The notes beneath the pieces are model-generated. The model was not told the origin of the DNA. It made no database searches and saw nothing but the letters and a program-made list of their open reading frames with translations. A program made the translations under genes and the position numbers. From contig BPKE01000001.1 in NCBI GenBank assembly GCA_026004975.1, positions 623,788-687,787 of the forward strand: DNA of 64,000 nt, read 5' to 3'. This document shows positions 54,243 through 63,770 of this stretch, one piece after another. Position 1 is the stretch's first letter. Every line of letters begins with the position of its first letter. The DNA comes from Gammaproteobacteria bacterium (GTDB lineage: Bacteria; Pseudomonadota; Gammaproteobacteria; HTCC5015).

Positions 54243-56084
54243 ATGACCCCCGAACGTCGCCACCGTTTCGCCGCCCTGGTCCTGCTGGCCACCGCCGCGC
54301 TGGCCTCCGCCGCCCCCTTCGGCGCGGCGCCGGATGCGCTGCTGCCGCCCGAGCAGGCCTTCGTTCCCCAGGCCAGCGCCGACACGCTCGAGCGGGTGAA
54401 GGTGCATTTCGACATCGCCGAGGGCGTCTACCTCTACCGCCACGCCTTCCGCTTCACCAGCCTCACGCAGGGCGTGACGCTCGGCGAAGCGCAGATCCCG
54501 ACCGGCCACCGCAAGACCGACGACTATTTCGGCGAGGTGGAAACCTACCGGGGCGCGGTCGACATCGTGCTGCCGGTCGCCGGCGCGGCGCCGGGCGGGG
54601 AGCTCGAACTCGAACTGCGCTACCAGGGTTGCGCCGACATCGGCGTGTGTTACCCCCCGCAGACCACCCGCCTGCTGGTGCCGCTGCCCGCAGCCGGGAC
54701 GGCGGCCGGAACCGGCACGGCGGCCGTGTCCGCCGCGGCGCCGAGCGCGCCGCTCTCCGAACAAGACCGCTTCGCCGCGCGCCTCGCCCGCGGCCTGTCG
54801 CTGCTGACCCTGGCGGCTTTCTTCGGCGCCGGCTTGCTGCTCGCCTTCACCCCTTGCGTGTTCCCGATGGTGCCCATCCTCGCCGGTCTGGTCGTCGGGC
54901 GCCGCGAGGCCCTGGGCACCCGCCGCGCCTTCGGCCTGTCGCTGGCCTACGTGCTGGCGATGGCGGCGACCTACAGCATCGCCGGTGTGATCGTCGGACT
55001 GTCGGGCCAGAACGTGCAGGCCTGGTTCCAGAACCCCTGGGTGATCGGCGCCTTCGCCGCCGTCTTCGTGCTGCTCGCCTTGTCCATGTTCGGCGTCTTC
55101 ACCCTGCAGATGCCGGCCGCCGTGCAGACCCGCCTCAACGCCCTGGCCAACCGCCAGCGCGGCGGCACGCTCGTCGGCGCGGCGGTGATGGGCGTGCTCT
55201 CGGCCCTGATCGTCGGCCCCTGCGTCACCGCCCCGCTGATCGGCGCCCTGATCTATATCGCCCAGACCGGCGACGCCGTGCTGGGTGGCGCGGCGCTGTT
55301 CGCCCTGAGCCTGGGCATGGGGTTGCCGTTGCTGGCGGTGGGCACCTCCGCCGGAGCCTGGTTGCCGAAAGCCGGCCCCTGGATGGACGCGGTCAAAGCG
55401 TTCTTCGGCATCCTGCTGCTGGCGGTGGCGATCTGGCTGCTCGACCGGGTCGTCCCGCCCGCGGTGACCATGGCCCTGGCCGCCCTGCTGGCGCTCGGCA
55501 CCGCGGTCTGGCTGGGTGCACTGGAACCGCTGCCGGCCGACACGGGCCCCGCGCGGCGGCTGGGGAAATTCTGCGGTCTGGCGCTGTTGCTCTACGGCGC
55601 GCTGTTGCTGACCGGGGCCGCGATCGGCGGCGGCGACCTGCTCCAACCGCTCAAAGGCCTGCGCGGCGCCGCCGGCGCGGTCCAGGCCGAGTCCGGGCCG
55701 ACGTTCCGTCCGATCAAGGGGCAAGACGGCCTGGCCGAAGCGCTGGCCGCAGCCGGCGGGCGGCCCGTCGTGCTCGACCTCTACGCCGACTGGTGCGTGT
55801 CCTGCAAGGAGCTGGAAGCCTTCACCTTCACGGACCCGACGGTCGGCGACCGGCTGGCGCGCTTCGAGCGCCTGCGCGCCGACGTCACCGCCAACGACGC
55901 ACAGGACCGCGCGCTGCTCGCCGAACTCGGCGTGTTCGGCCCGCCCGCGCTGCTGTTCTACGCCGGCGACGGGCGCGAACTGCGCGGCCACCGCGTGGTC
56001 GGCTTCGTGCCGGCTGAAGACTTCGCCGCCCACCTCGACCGCGTGCTGGCCGCGTCCTGCGCCGCCGACACGGCGGCCTGCTGA
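54243..56084 (+). CDS. dsbD: Thiol:disulfide interchange protein DsbD
   Basis: A 613-residue inner-membrane electron carrier that passes reducing power from cytoplasmic thioredoxin to periplasmic proteins. Three parts are visible: a periplasmic alpha domain after the signal peptide (about 24-150, Cys pair in GCADIGVCYPP), an eight-helix membrane domain (about 185-480, cysteines in FTPCVFPMVP and GPCVTAP), and a C-terminal thioredoxin-like domain (about 500-613, active site WCVSCKE). All six catalytic cysteines are present. In relatives a thioredoxin-like gene accompanies DUF4266/DUF3570 pairs; here DsbD takes that place. Confidence 0.96.
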   Translation: MTPERRHRFAALVLLATAALASAAPFGAAPDALLPPEQAFVPQASADTLERVKVHFDIAEGVYLYRHAFRFTSLTQGVTLGEAQIPTGHRKTDDYFGEVETYRGAVDIVLPVAGAAPGGELELELRYQGCADIGVCYPPQTTRLLVPLPAAGTAAGTGTAAVSAAAPSAPLSEQDRFAARLARGLSLLTLAAFFGAGLLLAFTPCVFPMVPILAGLVVGRREALGTRRAFGLSLAYVLAMAATYSIAGVIVGLSGQNVQAWFQNPWVIGAFAAVFVLLALSMFGVFTLQMPAAVQTRLNALANRQRGGTLVGAAVMGVLSALIVGPCVTAPLIGALIYIAQTGDAVLGGAALFALSLGMGLPLLAVGTSAGAWLPKAGPWMDAVKAFFGILLLAVAIWLLDRVVPPAVTMALAALLALGTAVWLGALEPLPADTGPARRLGKFCGLALLLYGALLLTGAAIGGGDLLQPLKGLRGAAGAVQAESGPTFRPIKGQDGLAEALAAAGGRPVVLDLYADWCVSCKELEAFTFTDPTVGDRLARFERLRADVTANDAQDRALLAELGVFGPPALLFYAGDGRELRGHRVVGFVPAEDFAAHLDRVLAASCAADTAAC

Positions 56085-56115
56085 AGGCCGGACGGGCCGT
56101 CGCCGCCGGCCCGCC

Positions 56116-56301
56116 TCAGGCGGCCGCCGCCCGCCGGCGCATCCACAACTTTTCGTGCAGAAAATACACCACCGTGTTGCACAAAGGCTCGACCAGGGCC
56201 GCGGCGCCGCCCACCCACGGACTGCCGGACAGCGCCCACACCACCAGGAAGGCGACGGTCACGTGGAGCACGGCGAAGGTGCAGGTTTTGCGCAAGGCCA
56301 T
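56116..56301 (-). CDS. DUF2061 small membrane protein
   Basis: A 61-residue protein with two hydrophobic segments (about 10-26 and 30-47) and the motif EPLCNTVVYFLHEKLWMR, characteristic of DUF2061. Function unknown. It is convergent with dsbD and has a Fur-box-like element 46 bases upstream. Confidence 0.85.
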   Translation of the reverse strand: MALRKTCTFAVLHVTVAFLVVWALSGSPWVGGAAALVEPLCNTVVYFLHEKLWMRRRAAAA

Positions 56302-56610
56302 GGTTCACCTCCCGGCCCGACGGGGCCTCTCGGAACGCACGGCAAATGATAAGGATTATCGTTTATAAGTAAAATCGATTGTTTTTTTTATATCCGATAA
56401 TTTCAGCCTATGATACTGCGCGGGCGGCGCTCGCTCACGGTCCGCTCGGCCGGCCGCCGCGGCGACCAGCCCTGGAAGACCACCACCGCCGTCTGCACCG
56501 CCGCCGCCGGACCGGGCCGGTGACCCCAGTAATCACCGTGACCGGCGCCCGAGGCTTCCAGGTTGCGCACGCCGGCCACCGGCAGGGCGGCGCGGCCGCG
56601 CCCGTCCCGC
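56302..56610. other. AT-rich spacer with Fur-like site; no confident gene
   Basis: Positions 56343-56415 are strikingly AT-rich against the surrounding DNA and include a Fur-box-like dyad and a run of eight T residues. The rest, up to 56610, is GC-rich and open in several frames, but no product was recognised in it. Confidence 0.6.
56347..56361. promoter_or_regulatory. Fur-box-like dyad
   Basis: TGATAAGGATTATCG matches the 7-1-7 Fur motif (TGATAAT-N-ATTATCA) at 12 of 14 half-site positions. It lies upstream of the DUF2061 gene. Iron control of this gene is inferred; the element could also serve a related metal regulator. Confidence 0.5.
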
Positions 56611-57216
56611 TCACGGCGCCGCCAGGCGCCGGGCGGCGTCCCGCAGCGGCAGGGCCATGATCCCCCCGGGCACGAGCGCCGCCCAGTCGGTCGCCCCCTG
56701 CGGTTCGAGCCACCACGCGAGGGCGAGCAGCCCGAACGCCCAGGTGACGGCGCACTCGATCGACCGCCAACGACGGGCGGCCGCGTCCTGGACGAGGTCG
56801 AGCCGGCGCGCCACGGCGTGTTGCACCCGCTGCAAGGCGGCCAGCCGCGCCTCGGCGTCGCCGCCGCTCGCCACCGCCGGATCGCAACACCCGGCCACGG
56901 CCAGGGCGCGGAACACTCCCGGCCGCAGCTCGGGTTACTCGAGGATCAGGTCGGCGGCGGCCTGCAACTGGCCGAGCAGGCGCGGCATCGGCATGGCGAA
57001 CAAGGCCGCCCGGGGACCGCCCCCCGCGGCCAGATCGAACCAGGCCGCGCGCACCGTCGCATCCGCCTCCACGGCCTGCAGACAACGCGCCTGGAAGCGC
57101 CGCCGCAGGCCCAAGGCCGCGTCGAGCGCGCCCCACAGCAGGGCCGCGCCGATCCCGGCACAGGCCCAGGCGAGCGCGGCGCCGGCGGCGCCGCGATGGA
57201 ACCAGTCGAGGAGCAT
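56611..57216 (-). pseudogene. Hypothetical membrane protein split by an in-frame stop
   Basis: From ATG 57216 a 93-residue frame (MLLDWFHRGAAGAALAWACA, one membrane helix, then a charged helix) ends in TAA at 56935-56937. The same frame then stays open without shift for another 101 residues from GTG 56916 (LAALQRVQHAVARRLDLVQD, a helix, then AVTWAFGLLALAWWLEP, a membrane helix) to the stop at 56611. The two parts could be one gene of about 200 codons broken by a nonsense codon, or two small genes 18 bases apart. No family was recognised for either. Confidence 0.5.
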
Positions 57217-57266
57217 GAGCCCGTCTCCCTATTGGGTTGACGCCCGCAGGGAGTATAGACGCCGCT

Positions 57267-58088
57267 TCAGTCGCCGTCGGCGGCGACGAGGGCGGAAAAA
57301 TCGAACAGGCGGCGGTCCAGCAAATGGCTCGGCACGACGTCGGCCAGCGCGCTGAAGATGTTTTCCACCCGCCCCGGGTGCCGGACGGCCCATTCGCGCA
57401 GCATGCGTTTGACGGCCAGACGCTGCAGGTGGCTTTGTGAACCGCAGAGATTGCAGGGGATGATCGGGTGACCGCGCAGCGCCGAATACTTTTCGATGTC
57501 CTGTTCGCTGCAATAGGCCAGCGGCCGGATCACCACGCAGCGGCCGTCGTCCGACAGCAGCTTGGGCGGCATCGCCTTGAGCTTGCCGCCGTGGAAAAGG
57601 TTCAGGAAGAAGGTTTCGATGATGTCGTCGCGGTGGTGTCCGAGGGCGATCTTGGTGATGCCGTTCTCGCGCGCGAAGCGGTAGAGGATGCCGCGGCGCA
57701 GGCGCGAGCACAGCCCGCACAGGGTGCGCCCCTCGGGCACCACGCGCTTGACCACGCTGTAGGTGTCCTGCTCGAGGATGTGGAACGGCACGCCCAGGGC
57801 GCGCAGATACTCGGGCAGCACGTGGGCCGGGAAGCCGGGCTGCTTCTGGTCGAGGTTGACGGCGACGAGCTCGAAGGACACCGGCGCGCTGCGCTTGAGG
57901 GACAGCAGCATGTCAAGCAGCGTGTAGGAGTCCTTGCCGCCGGACAAGCAGACCATCACCCGGTCGCCGTCCTCGATCATGCGGTAATCCTCGATCGCCT
58001 GCCCCACCAGCCGGCGCAGGCGCTTTTCCAGCTTGCGCTGGTTGACCGACTTGGCGGCCGGGACGAGTTCGCTCGCCGGACTCGACAT
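57267..58088 (-). CDS. ttcA: tRNA 2-thiocytidine(32) synthetase TtcA
   Basis: A 273-residue PP-loop enzyme that thiolates cytidine 32 of certain tRNAs. The ATP-binding PP-loop is VCLSGGKDS (about residues 46-54). The [4Fe-4S] and sulfur-handling cysteines are in [12 protein letters not shown] and IPCNLCGSQ, as in TtcA. It lies 6 bases downstream of gltA on the same strand. Confidence 0.96.
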   Translation of the reverse strand: MSSPASELVPAAKSVNQRKLEKRLRRLVGQAIEDYRMIEDGDRVMVCLSGGKDSYTLLDMLLSLKRSAPVSFELVAVNLDQKQPGFPAHVLPEYLRALGVPFHILEQDTYSVVKRVVPEGRTLCGLCSRLRRGILYRFARENGITKIALGHHRDDIIETFFLNLFHGGKLKAMPPKLLSDDGRCVVIRPLAYCSEQDIEKYSALRGHPIIPCNLCGSQSHLQRLAVKRMLREWAVRHPGRVENIFSALADVVPSHLLDRRLFDFSALVAADGD

Positions 58089-58094
58089 GGCGCC

Positions 58095-59372
58095 TCAGCG
58101 CGGCACGTCGCGCCGCGCCGGGCCGGTGTAGAGCTGGCGCGGGCGGCCGATCTTGCGCCGCGGATCGTCCATCATCTCCAGCCAGTGGGCGATCCAACCC
58201 GCCGCGCGGCCGATCGCGAACAGGACGGTGAACATCTCGCGCGGGAACCCCAGGGCGCTGTAGATGATGCCCGAATAGAAATCGACGTTCGGATAGAGCT
58301 TGCGCTCGATGAAATACTCGTCCTTGAGCGCGATCTCTTCGAGCCGCATGGCCAGCTCGAAGCGCGGGTCGTTGCCGTAACGTTCGAGCACTTTGTGGCA
58401 GATGCGCTTGATGATCTTGGCCCGCGGGTCGAAGTTCTTGTAAACGCGGTGCCCGAAGCCCATCAAGCGGAAGGGGTCGTTCTTGTCCTTGGCGCGCGCG
58501 ATGAACTTGTCGATGTTCTTGACGTCGCCGATCTCGTCGAGCATCGCCAGGACCGCCTCGTTCGCGCCGCCGTGCGCCGGTCCCCACAGGGCGGCGATGC
58601 CGGCGGCGACGGCCGCGTACGGATTGGTGCCGGTCGAACCCGCAAGACGCACGGTGGACGTGGAGGCGTTCTGCTCGTGGTCGGCGTGGAGAATGAACAA
58701 GGTGTCGAGCGCTTGTTCGGCCACCGGGTCGATCTCGTAGTCCTCGGTCGGCCGCGCGTACATCATGTGCAGGAAGTTCCCGCAATAGCTCAGGTTGTTG
58801 CGGGGATACATGAACGGCTCGCCGACCCGGTGCTTGTAGGCCGCCGCGGCGATGGTCGGCAATTTCGCAAGCAGCCGATAGGCGGTCTGCAGGCGGTGCT
58901 CGGGATCGTTGATGTCCAGGGAATCGTGATAGAACGCGGACAACGACGCGACCACGGCGGTCAGCATCGCCATCGGATGGGCGTCGTAATGGAAGCCCTT
59001 GAAGAACTCGAGAAGGCTCTCGTTGATGAGCGTGTGATGGGTGATGGCGTGTTCGACTTCCCGGCGCTGCTCGGGCGTCGGCAGCTCGCCGTGCACCAAC
59101 AGGTAGAACACTTCCAGGAACGAACACTTCTCGGCCAGCTGCTCGATGGGATAACCGCGGTAGAGCAACTCGCCCTTCTCGCCGTCGAGATAGGTGATGC
59201 GGCTCTCGCAGGAGGCGGTGGACACGAAACCCGGATCGAAGGTGAAGTAACCGGTCTTGGCGTGCAGGCGGGTGATGTCGATCACCGGGGAACCGTAGGT
59301 TCCGTGGTAGACGGGCAGCTCGTGCGTCTGGCCCGTCTTGGGATCGTGGAGGGTGATTTTCGCCTCGGACAT
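58095..59372 (-). CDS. gltA: Citrate synthase
   Basis: A 425-residue type II citrate synthase that condenses acetyl-CoA and oxaloacetate in the TCA cycle. The N-terminal beta-domain present in hexameric enzymes ([19 protein letters not shown]) is followed by the catalytic fold with [15 protein letters not shown] (catalytic His region), [15 protein letters not shown] and the C-terminal [21 protein letters not shown]. The length matches the NADH-sensitive gram-negative enzymes. It shares an operon with ttcA. Confidence 0.98.
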   Translation of the reverse strand: MSEAKITLHDPKTGQTHELPVYHGTYGSPVIDITRLHAKTGYFTFDPGFVSTASCESRITYLDGEKGELLYRGYPIEQLAEKCSFLEVFYLLVHGELPTPEQRREVEHAITHHTLINESLLEFFKGFHYDAHPMAMLTAVVASLSAFYHDSLDINDPEHRLQTAYRLLAKLPTIAAAAYKHRVGEPFMYPRNNLSYCGNFLHMMYARPTEDYEIDPVAEQALDTLFILHADHEQNASTSTVRLAGSTGTNPYAAVAAGIAALWGPAHGGANEAVLAMLDEIGDVKNIDKFIARAKDKNDPFRLMGFGHRVYKNFDPRAKIIKRICHKVLERYGNDPRFELAMRLEEIALKDEYFIERKLYPNVDFYSGIIYSALGFPREMFTVLFAIGRAAGWIAHWLEMMDDPRRKIGRPRQLYTGPARRDVPR

Positions 59373-59697
59373 GCTGGCCCCTTTTTCGGTGACGTGGCTG
59401 GCAAACGCCGGGCGCCGGCGGACGGCTGGAGGGCACGGCGGCGGAAAACACGGCCGTGCGGCGGCGCGGCATCCTGCATCGGGGCGGGCGGCGGCCGGGC
59501 CCGCTGCGACCCCGGATCACGGGCGGCAAAGGTTAGTTTAAAAAACCGGCCAAGACAATCCCGAAGCGGCCAGACAGACCGCCGGGCACCGCCCTTCAAG
59601 GCGCCGCCCGCGCGGTCGTTACCTGCCCCATGGCGGTGCGCATTTCCTGTTATAGTGTGGCGCGACCCGGCCCCCAAGACCGGCGGTTTTCGTCCAC
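59373..59697. other. Divergent intergenic region gltA / kinase gene
   Basis: This 325-base gap holds the likely gltA promoter (59530-59558, minus strand) and, 41 bases before the kinase GTG, a TATAGT that may be a -10 element (59651-59656, no clear -35). Nothing else was recognised. Confidence 0.6.
59530..59558 (-). promoter_or_regulatory. Candidate sigma-70 promoter for gltA
   Basis: On the minus strand TTGTCT (59558-59553) and TAACCT (59535-59530) are spaced 17 bases, with an AT-rich spacer containing six T and three A. The predicted start near 59523 gives a 150-base leader. Confidence 0.45.
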
Positions 59698-62199
59698 GTG
59701 AAGCGCAAGACGACCGTATTCGAACGCCTCATCGGCGTCGCCGTCGCCGTCTTGTGCCTGCTCGGCGCAGGCAGCGGTCCGCTGCGTGAACTCGAATGGC
59801 AAGGCTACGCCCTGGGCGTGCGCATCACGCCGCCGCGCACCCCAAGCCCGCTGGTGAGCGTGATCGGCATCGACGACGCCTCGCTCGAGGCCTTGGGCCC
59901 CTGGCCCTGGAGCTGGGACCGGCTGGCCGAACTGCTGCGCCTGCTCGACCGCGCCGGCGCCCGGGCGGTGGCCCTGCTCCTGCCCCTGGACGAAGTCCAG
60001 AACCGGCTCGCCCTCGACTTGCTCGAAGCCGAGCGCCGCCGCGGCGTGCTGCCGGACGCGGCGGCGCGGCGCACGGCGGCGGTGCTGGAGACCGAGCCGC
60101 GCCTGGCGGCGGCGCTGCGCGCCGCCGGCCGGGCGTACCTGGGCGTGCCCTACCGGCTCGCCGCCGGCCCCGGCACGCCCGCAGAGCTCGGCCCCGTGCC
60201 GCTGCCGGCGGTGCCGGTCGAAGGCACGCCGCCGCTGTGGTCGCGCCTGACCGATCCGCTCGGCCTGGAGCCGGCGCCGGTGGTGCGGGCCCTCCACCCG
60301 CCGCGCCCGGCGCTGCTGCGCGCCGCGGCCGGCGCCGGCCTGGGCCCGGCGCTGGACAGCGTCGACCGCAGCAGCTTCGCCCCGCCGCTGCTGCTCGAAA
60401 TTGACGGCGCCTGGCGCCCCACCCTGGCGCTGCAACTGGCGGCCGAAGGGCCGCTGCGCGCCGAACCGGGCCGCGGCGTGATCGCTGGCGACCGCGTTTT
60501 CGCCACCGACGCGCGCTTCCGCGCCCTGCCGTTCTTCTACCGCAGCAAGGACGGGCTGCCGCCGTTCGCCCAGTACAGCTTCCACAAGGTGCTCGGCGGC
60601 GACATCCGCCCCGCGGTGTTCGAGGACAAAATCGTCCTGGTCGGTGCGACCAGCCCCCGGCTGGCCGCCGCCTTGCCCACGCCGCTGGGCGTCGCCCTGC
60701 CGCCCGTGCTCATCGAGGCGCACACCCTGTCGGCCCTGGAACGCGACGATCTGTACCGCCGCCCACCCTGGAGCGACGCCCTGCGCCTCGGGCTGTTCGT
60801 CCTGGTGGCCCTGTACCTGGCGGCCCTGCTGCCGCGGCTGAGCCTGGCGACCGGCATGGCGGTCACCGGCCTGCTGCTCATCTTGCTGCTCAACACCCAG
60901 TTCGTCGCCATGGCGCTCGCCGGCGTCTGGCTGCCGTTGCTCGCCCCGGCCTCGGCGATGCTGCTCGGCCATTTGCTGCTCGGCGCCAAGCGCGCGCTGC
61001 TCGCCCAGGTCGAGCACGTCGAGAAAGAGCTGTCCAAGGCGAACCGGGCCCTCGGCCAGGCCTACCACCAGCAGGGCCAGCTCGACCTGGCCTTCGAGCG
61101 CTACCGCCAGTGCGAGGTGGACGAGGAGCTGCTGTCGTTGGCCTACAACCTGGGCCTGGACTACGAGCGCAAGCGCCAGTTCAACAAGGCCGTCAACGTG
61201 TTCCGCTTCATCCGCGCCCACCGCCCCGACTACCGCGACGCCAAGGAACGCATCCGCAAGAACCTGCAGACCAGCCAGCAGGTGGTCCTGGGCAAGCCGG
61301 GCGGCGACGGTGAATCGACCCTGATCCTGCCCAAGAGCGGCATGCAAAAGCCGATGCTCGGCCGCTACCAGATCGAGAGCGAGATCGGCCGCGGCGCCAT
61401 GGGAACGGTCTATCTCGGGGTGGACCCGAAGATCGGCCGCACGGTGGCGATCAAGACGCTGGCCCTGTCGGCCGAATTCGCCCCCGACCAGATCGAGGAG
61501 GTCAAGAAGCGCTTCTTCCGCGAGGCGCGCACCGCCGGGCGGCTCAATCACTACAACATCGTCACCATCTACGACGTGGGCGAAGAGCAGGACCTGGCCT
61601 ACATCGCCATGGACTACCTGCAGGGCGTGGACATGTCCAAGTTCACGAAGAAGGACAACCTGCTCAAGGTCAGCGAGGTCTTCGCGGTGATCATCCAGAT
61701 CGCCGACGCGCTCAACTACGCCCATGCACAGAACGTCGTGCACCGCGACATCAAGCCGGCCAACATCATCTACGACCGGCGCACGCGCAAGCCGACGCTC
61801 ACCGATTTCGGCATCGCGCACCTGACCGACACGACCAAGACCAAGACCGGGATGATCCTCGGCACACCCTCGTTCATGTCGCCCGAGCAGCTCGCCGGCC
61901 GCCCGGTCGACGGCCGCTCGGACCTGTTCAGCCTCGGGGTGACCTTCTTCCAGTTGCTCACCGGCGAGCTGCCCTTCGTCGGCGAGACCATCTCCACGCT
62001 GATGTACAAGATCGCCAACGAGCCGCCGCGCGACATTCTCGAGATCCGCCCGGCGCTGCCGCCCTGCGTCAAGGCGATCATCGAAAAGGCGCTCAAGAAG
62101 GATCCCGACGAGCGCTTCCAGACCGGCGCCGAGTTCGCCGCCGCGGTGCGCCGCTGCCTGCAGGCGATCCTCAGCCGGCAGGGCCGCCGCGGCGTTTGA
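59698..62199 (+). CDS. CHASE2-domain serine/threonine protein kinase
   Basis: An 833-residue membrane kinase. One N-terminal helix (about 9-25) precedes a periplasmic CHASE2 sensor (about 30-335). About three membrane helices (about 355-440) and a helical repeat region resembling TPR (about 450-525) follow. The C-terminal Hanks-type kinase domain is at about 555-825, with the Gly loop IGRGAMGTVYLG, VAIKTL (Lys), catalytic HRDIKPANII, DFGIAH and GTPSFMSPEQ. All catalytic residues are present. The start is GTG at 59698. The sensory ligand and the substrates are unknown. Confidence 0.92.
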   Translation: MKRKTTVFERLIGVAVAVLCLLGAGSGPLRELEWQGYALGVRITPPRTPSPLVSVIGIDDASLEALGPWPWSWDRLAELLRLLDRAGARAVALLLPLDEVQNRLALDLLEAERRRGVLPDAAARRTAAVLETEPRLAAALRAAGRAYLGVPYRLAAGPGTPAELGPVPLPAVPVEGTPPLWSRLTDPLGLEPAPVVRALHPPRPALLRAAAGAGLGPALDSVDRSSFAPPLLLEIDGAWRPTLALQLAAEGPLRAEPGRGVIAGDRVFATDARFRALPFFYRSKDGLPPFAQYSFHKVLGGDIRPAVFEDKIVLVGATSPRLAAALPTPLGVALPPVLIEAHTLSALERDDLYRRPPWSDALRLGLFVLVALYLAALLPRLSLATGMAVTGLLLILLLNTQFVAMALAGVWLPLLAPASAMLLGHLLLGAKRALLAQVEHVEKELSKANRALGQAYHQQGQLDLAFERYRQCEVDEELLSLAYNLGLDYERKRQFNKAVNVFRFIRAHRPDYRDAKERIRKNLQTSQQVVLGKPGGDGESTLILPKSGMQKPMLGRYQIESEIGRGAMGTVYLGVDPKIGRTVAIKTLALSAEFAPDQIEEVKKRFFREARTAGRLNHYNIVTIYDVGEEQDLAYIAMDYLQGVDMSKFTKKDNLLKVSEVFAVIIQIADALNYAHAQNVVHRDIKPANIIYDRRTRKPTLTDFGIAHLTDTTKTKTGMILGTPSFMSPEQLAGRPVDGRSDLFSLGVTFFQLLTGELPFVGETISTLMYKIANEPPRDILEIRPALPPCVKAIIEKALKKDPDERFQTGAEFAAAVRRCLQAILSRQGRRGV

Positions 62200-62202
62200 G
62201 CC

Positions 62203-62538
62203 TCAGTCGGCCGCGGCCAGCGCGCCGAGAAACACCGGCAGCCAGGTGAGCAGCAACAGGCCCGCCGACAGCAGGTGCAAGGCGGTGATGCGGTTCAGGC
62301 GGGCGCGGCGCCGCGGCCCGGCGTCGGCCTTGAACACCTGGATCATGAACAGATCCAGGCACACCACCATGAACACCACCGGGCCGGCGGCCGGCAGCAC
62401 CGACCCCCAGAACAGCCCCCAGCCGTAGGGCGGCAGCGTCGGGTCGGCCCACAGCATGAGCAGGGCCACCAGCCAGGCCACGACGGTGAGCAGGATGCGC
62501 AATGCGCCCAGTTGCCGCCAGAACGCGGTTCCGTTCAC
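62203..62538 (-). CDS. Hypothetical three-helix membrane protein
   Basis: A 111-residue protein with three hydrophobic segments (about 12-30, 40-65 and 85-107). The start is GTG at 62538, which overlaps the msrA stop (GTGA) and has an AGGAAC ribosome-binding site inside msrA, so it is coupled to msrA. No family recognised. Confidence 0.6.
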   Translation of the reverse strand: MNGTAFWRQLGALRILLTVVAWLVALLMLWADPTLPPYGWGLFWGSVLPAAGPVVFMVVCLDLFMIQVFKADAGPRRRARLNRITALHLLSAGLLLLTWLPVFLGALAAAD

Positions 62539-63188
62539 GACCGTTCCTCCTCGTCTTCGTAGGGCACGCCGGTGCCGCCCAGCCCGCAATACCCCCAAGG
62601 GTGTTTGGCGAGGTACTGCTGATGGACCGGCTCGGCGAAGTAGAACACCCGCGCCGGCTCGATGGTGGTGGTGATGGGACCGTAGCCGGCCGCGCTCAGC
62701 CGCCGCTGATAATGGGCACGGCTCGCCTCGGCGGCCCGGCGCTGTTCGGCGTCGTGCACGAAGACGACCGAGCGGTACTGGGTGCCGACGTCGTTGCCCT
62801 GGCGCATGCCCTGGGTCGGATCGTGCGCGGTCCAGAACACCCGCAACAGACTCGGATAATCGATCCGCGCCGGGTCGTAGACCACCCGCACCGCCTCGGC
62901 GTGCGCCGTCAAGCCGCTGCACACCTCTTCGTAGTACGGATTGGGCGTGTGCCCGCCCGCGTAGCCGACCGCCGTGCTGTACACCCCCGGCAGCGACCAG
63001 AACCGTTTCTCGGCGCCCCAGAAACAACCCAGCGCGAACCACGCCTCGGCCATGCCCGTCGGCGGCGGCGCGGCCAGCGGCGTGCCCAGCACGGCGTGGC
63101 GCTCGGGCACCGGCAGCGGCCGGTCGCGTCCGGGCAGGCAGGCCTCCGGCGGCGGCAGGCGCGTCTTGTACGGCGAGGCGCGGAGCAT
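62535..63188 (-). CDS. msrA: Peptide-methionine (S)-S-oxide reductase MsrA
   Basis: A 217-residue repair enzyme that reduces methionine-S-sulfoxide in proteins. The catalytic Cys is in [13 protein letters not shown] (about residue 55), followed by [25 protein letters not shown]-type sequence (residues 66-90) and the [10 protein letters not shown] recycling cysteine near the C-terminus. The N-terminal 45 residues match the longer E. coli-type MsrA. A TATAAT on the minus strand (63230-63235) lies 42 bases upstream. Confidence 0.96.
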   Translation of the reverse strand: MLRASPYKTRLPPPEACLPGRDRPLPVPERHAVLGTPLAAPPPTGMAEAWFALGCFWGAEKRFWSLPGVYSTAVGYAGGHTPNPYYEEVCSGLTAHAEAVRVVYDPARIDYPSLLRVFWTAHDPTQGMRQGNDVGTQYRSVVFVHDAEQRRAAEASRAHYQRRLSAAGYGPITTTIEPARVFYFAEPVHQQYLAKHPWGYCGLGGTGVPYEDEEERS

Positions 63189-63229
63189 GGCGCGGTCCCG
63201 GCTGGGGTCGGCGGCGGCCGAGTGTTGCT

Positions 63230-63235
63230 ATTATA
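63230..63235 (-). promoter_or_regulatory. Candidate -10 element for msrA (overlaps a plus-strand TATTAT)
   Basis: TATAAT on the minus strand points to msrA; on the plus strand the overlapping TATTAT (63229-63234) could serve greB 30 bases downstream. No clear -35 elements were found for either. Confidence 0.35.
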
Positions 63236-63265
63236 CGCGGCCCGCGACCGTCGCCTCCGCATCCG

Positions 63266-63770
63266 ATGCGTTCACCCTACATCACCGCCGAAGGCTACGC
63301 CGCCCTGGAACGGGAGCACCGCGCGCTGTGGGCGCGCCGCCGCGAGGTCGTCGCGCACCTGGCCGCGGCCGCCGCCGAGGGCGACCGCTCCGAGAACGCC
63401 GAGTACATCTACCGCAAGAAGGAACTGCGGGAGCTGGACCGGCGCATCCGCTACCTGCAAAAACGCCTGCCCGAATTGAAGGTGGTGGACCGCCCGCCGG
63501 CGGACCCCGAAACCGTCCGCTTCGGCGCCTGGGTGGAGCTGCGCGACGAGGCGGAGGGCAGCGCGCTGGCTGCGCATCGTCGGGCCGGACGAAATCGACG
63601 CCGCGCCGGGCCGCATCAGCATCGACGCCCCCCTCGCCCGCGCGCTGCTCGGGCGGCGCGCCGGCGACGCGGTCGAGGTGCACACCCCCCAGGGCGGACG
63701 GCGGCGCTACATCCTGCTGGCGGTCGCCTACCGCGACCCTTCCGCCGCCAGCACCGCGTCCACGCCGTAG
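63266..63770 (+). pseudogene. greB: Transcription elongation factor GreB, frameshifted
   Basis: GreB rescues backtracked RNA polymerase by stimulating transcript cleavage. The N-terminal coiled coil is in frame from ATG 63266 ([20 protein letters not shown]) and has the catalytic acidic tip ([20 protein letters not shown]). The FKBP-like C-terminal domain continues in another frame, with [31 protein letters not shown] and a stop at 63768-63770. One surplus base near 63560-63567 explains the shift. Both halves are well conserved, so the gene is recently broken or mis-sequenced. Its repaired 3' end would overlap mtnC by 43 bases. Confidence 0.85.

Noticed and set aside
56435-56660. A protein gene on either strand in the spacer after the DUF2061 gene
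   Set aside because: Several frames are open merely because of high GC content; none shows family motifs or a supported start.
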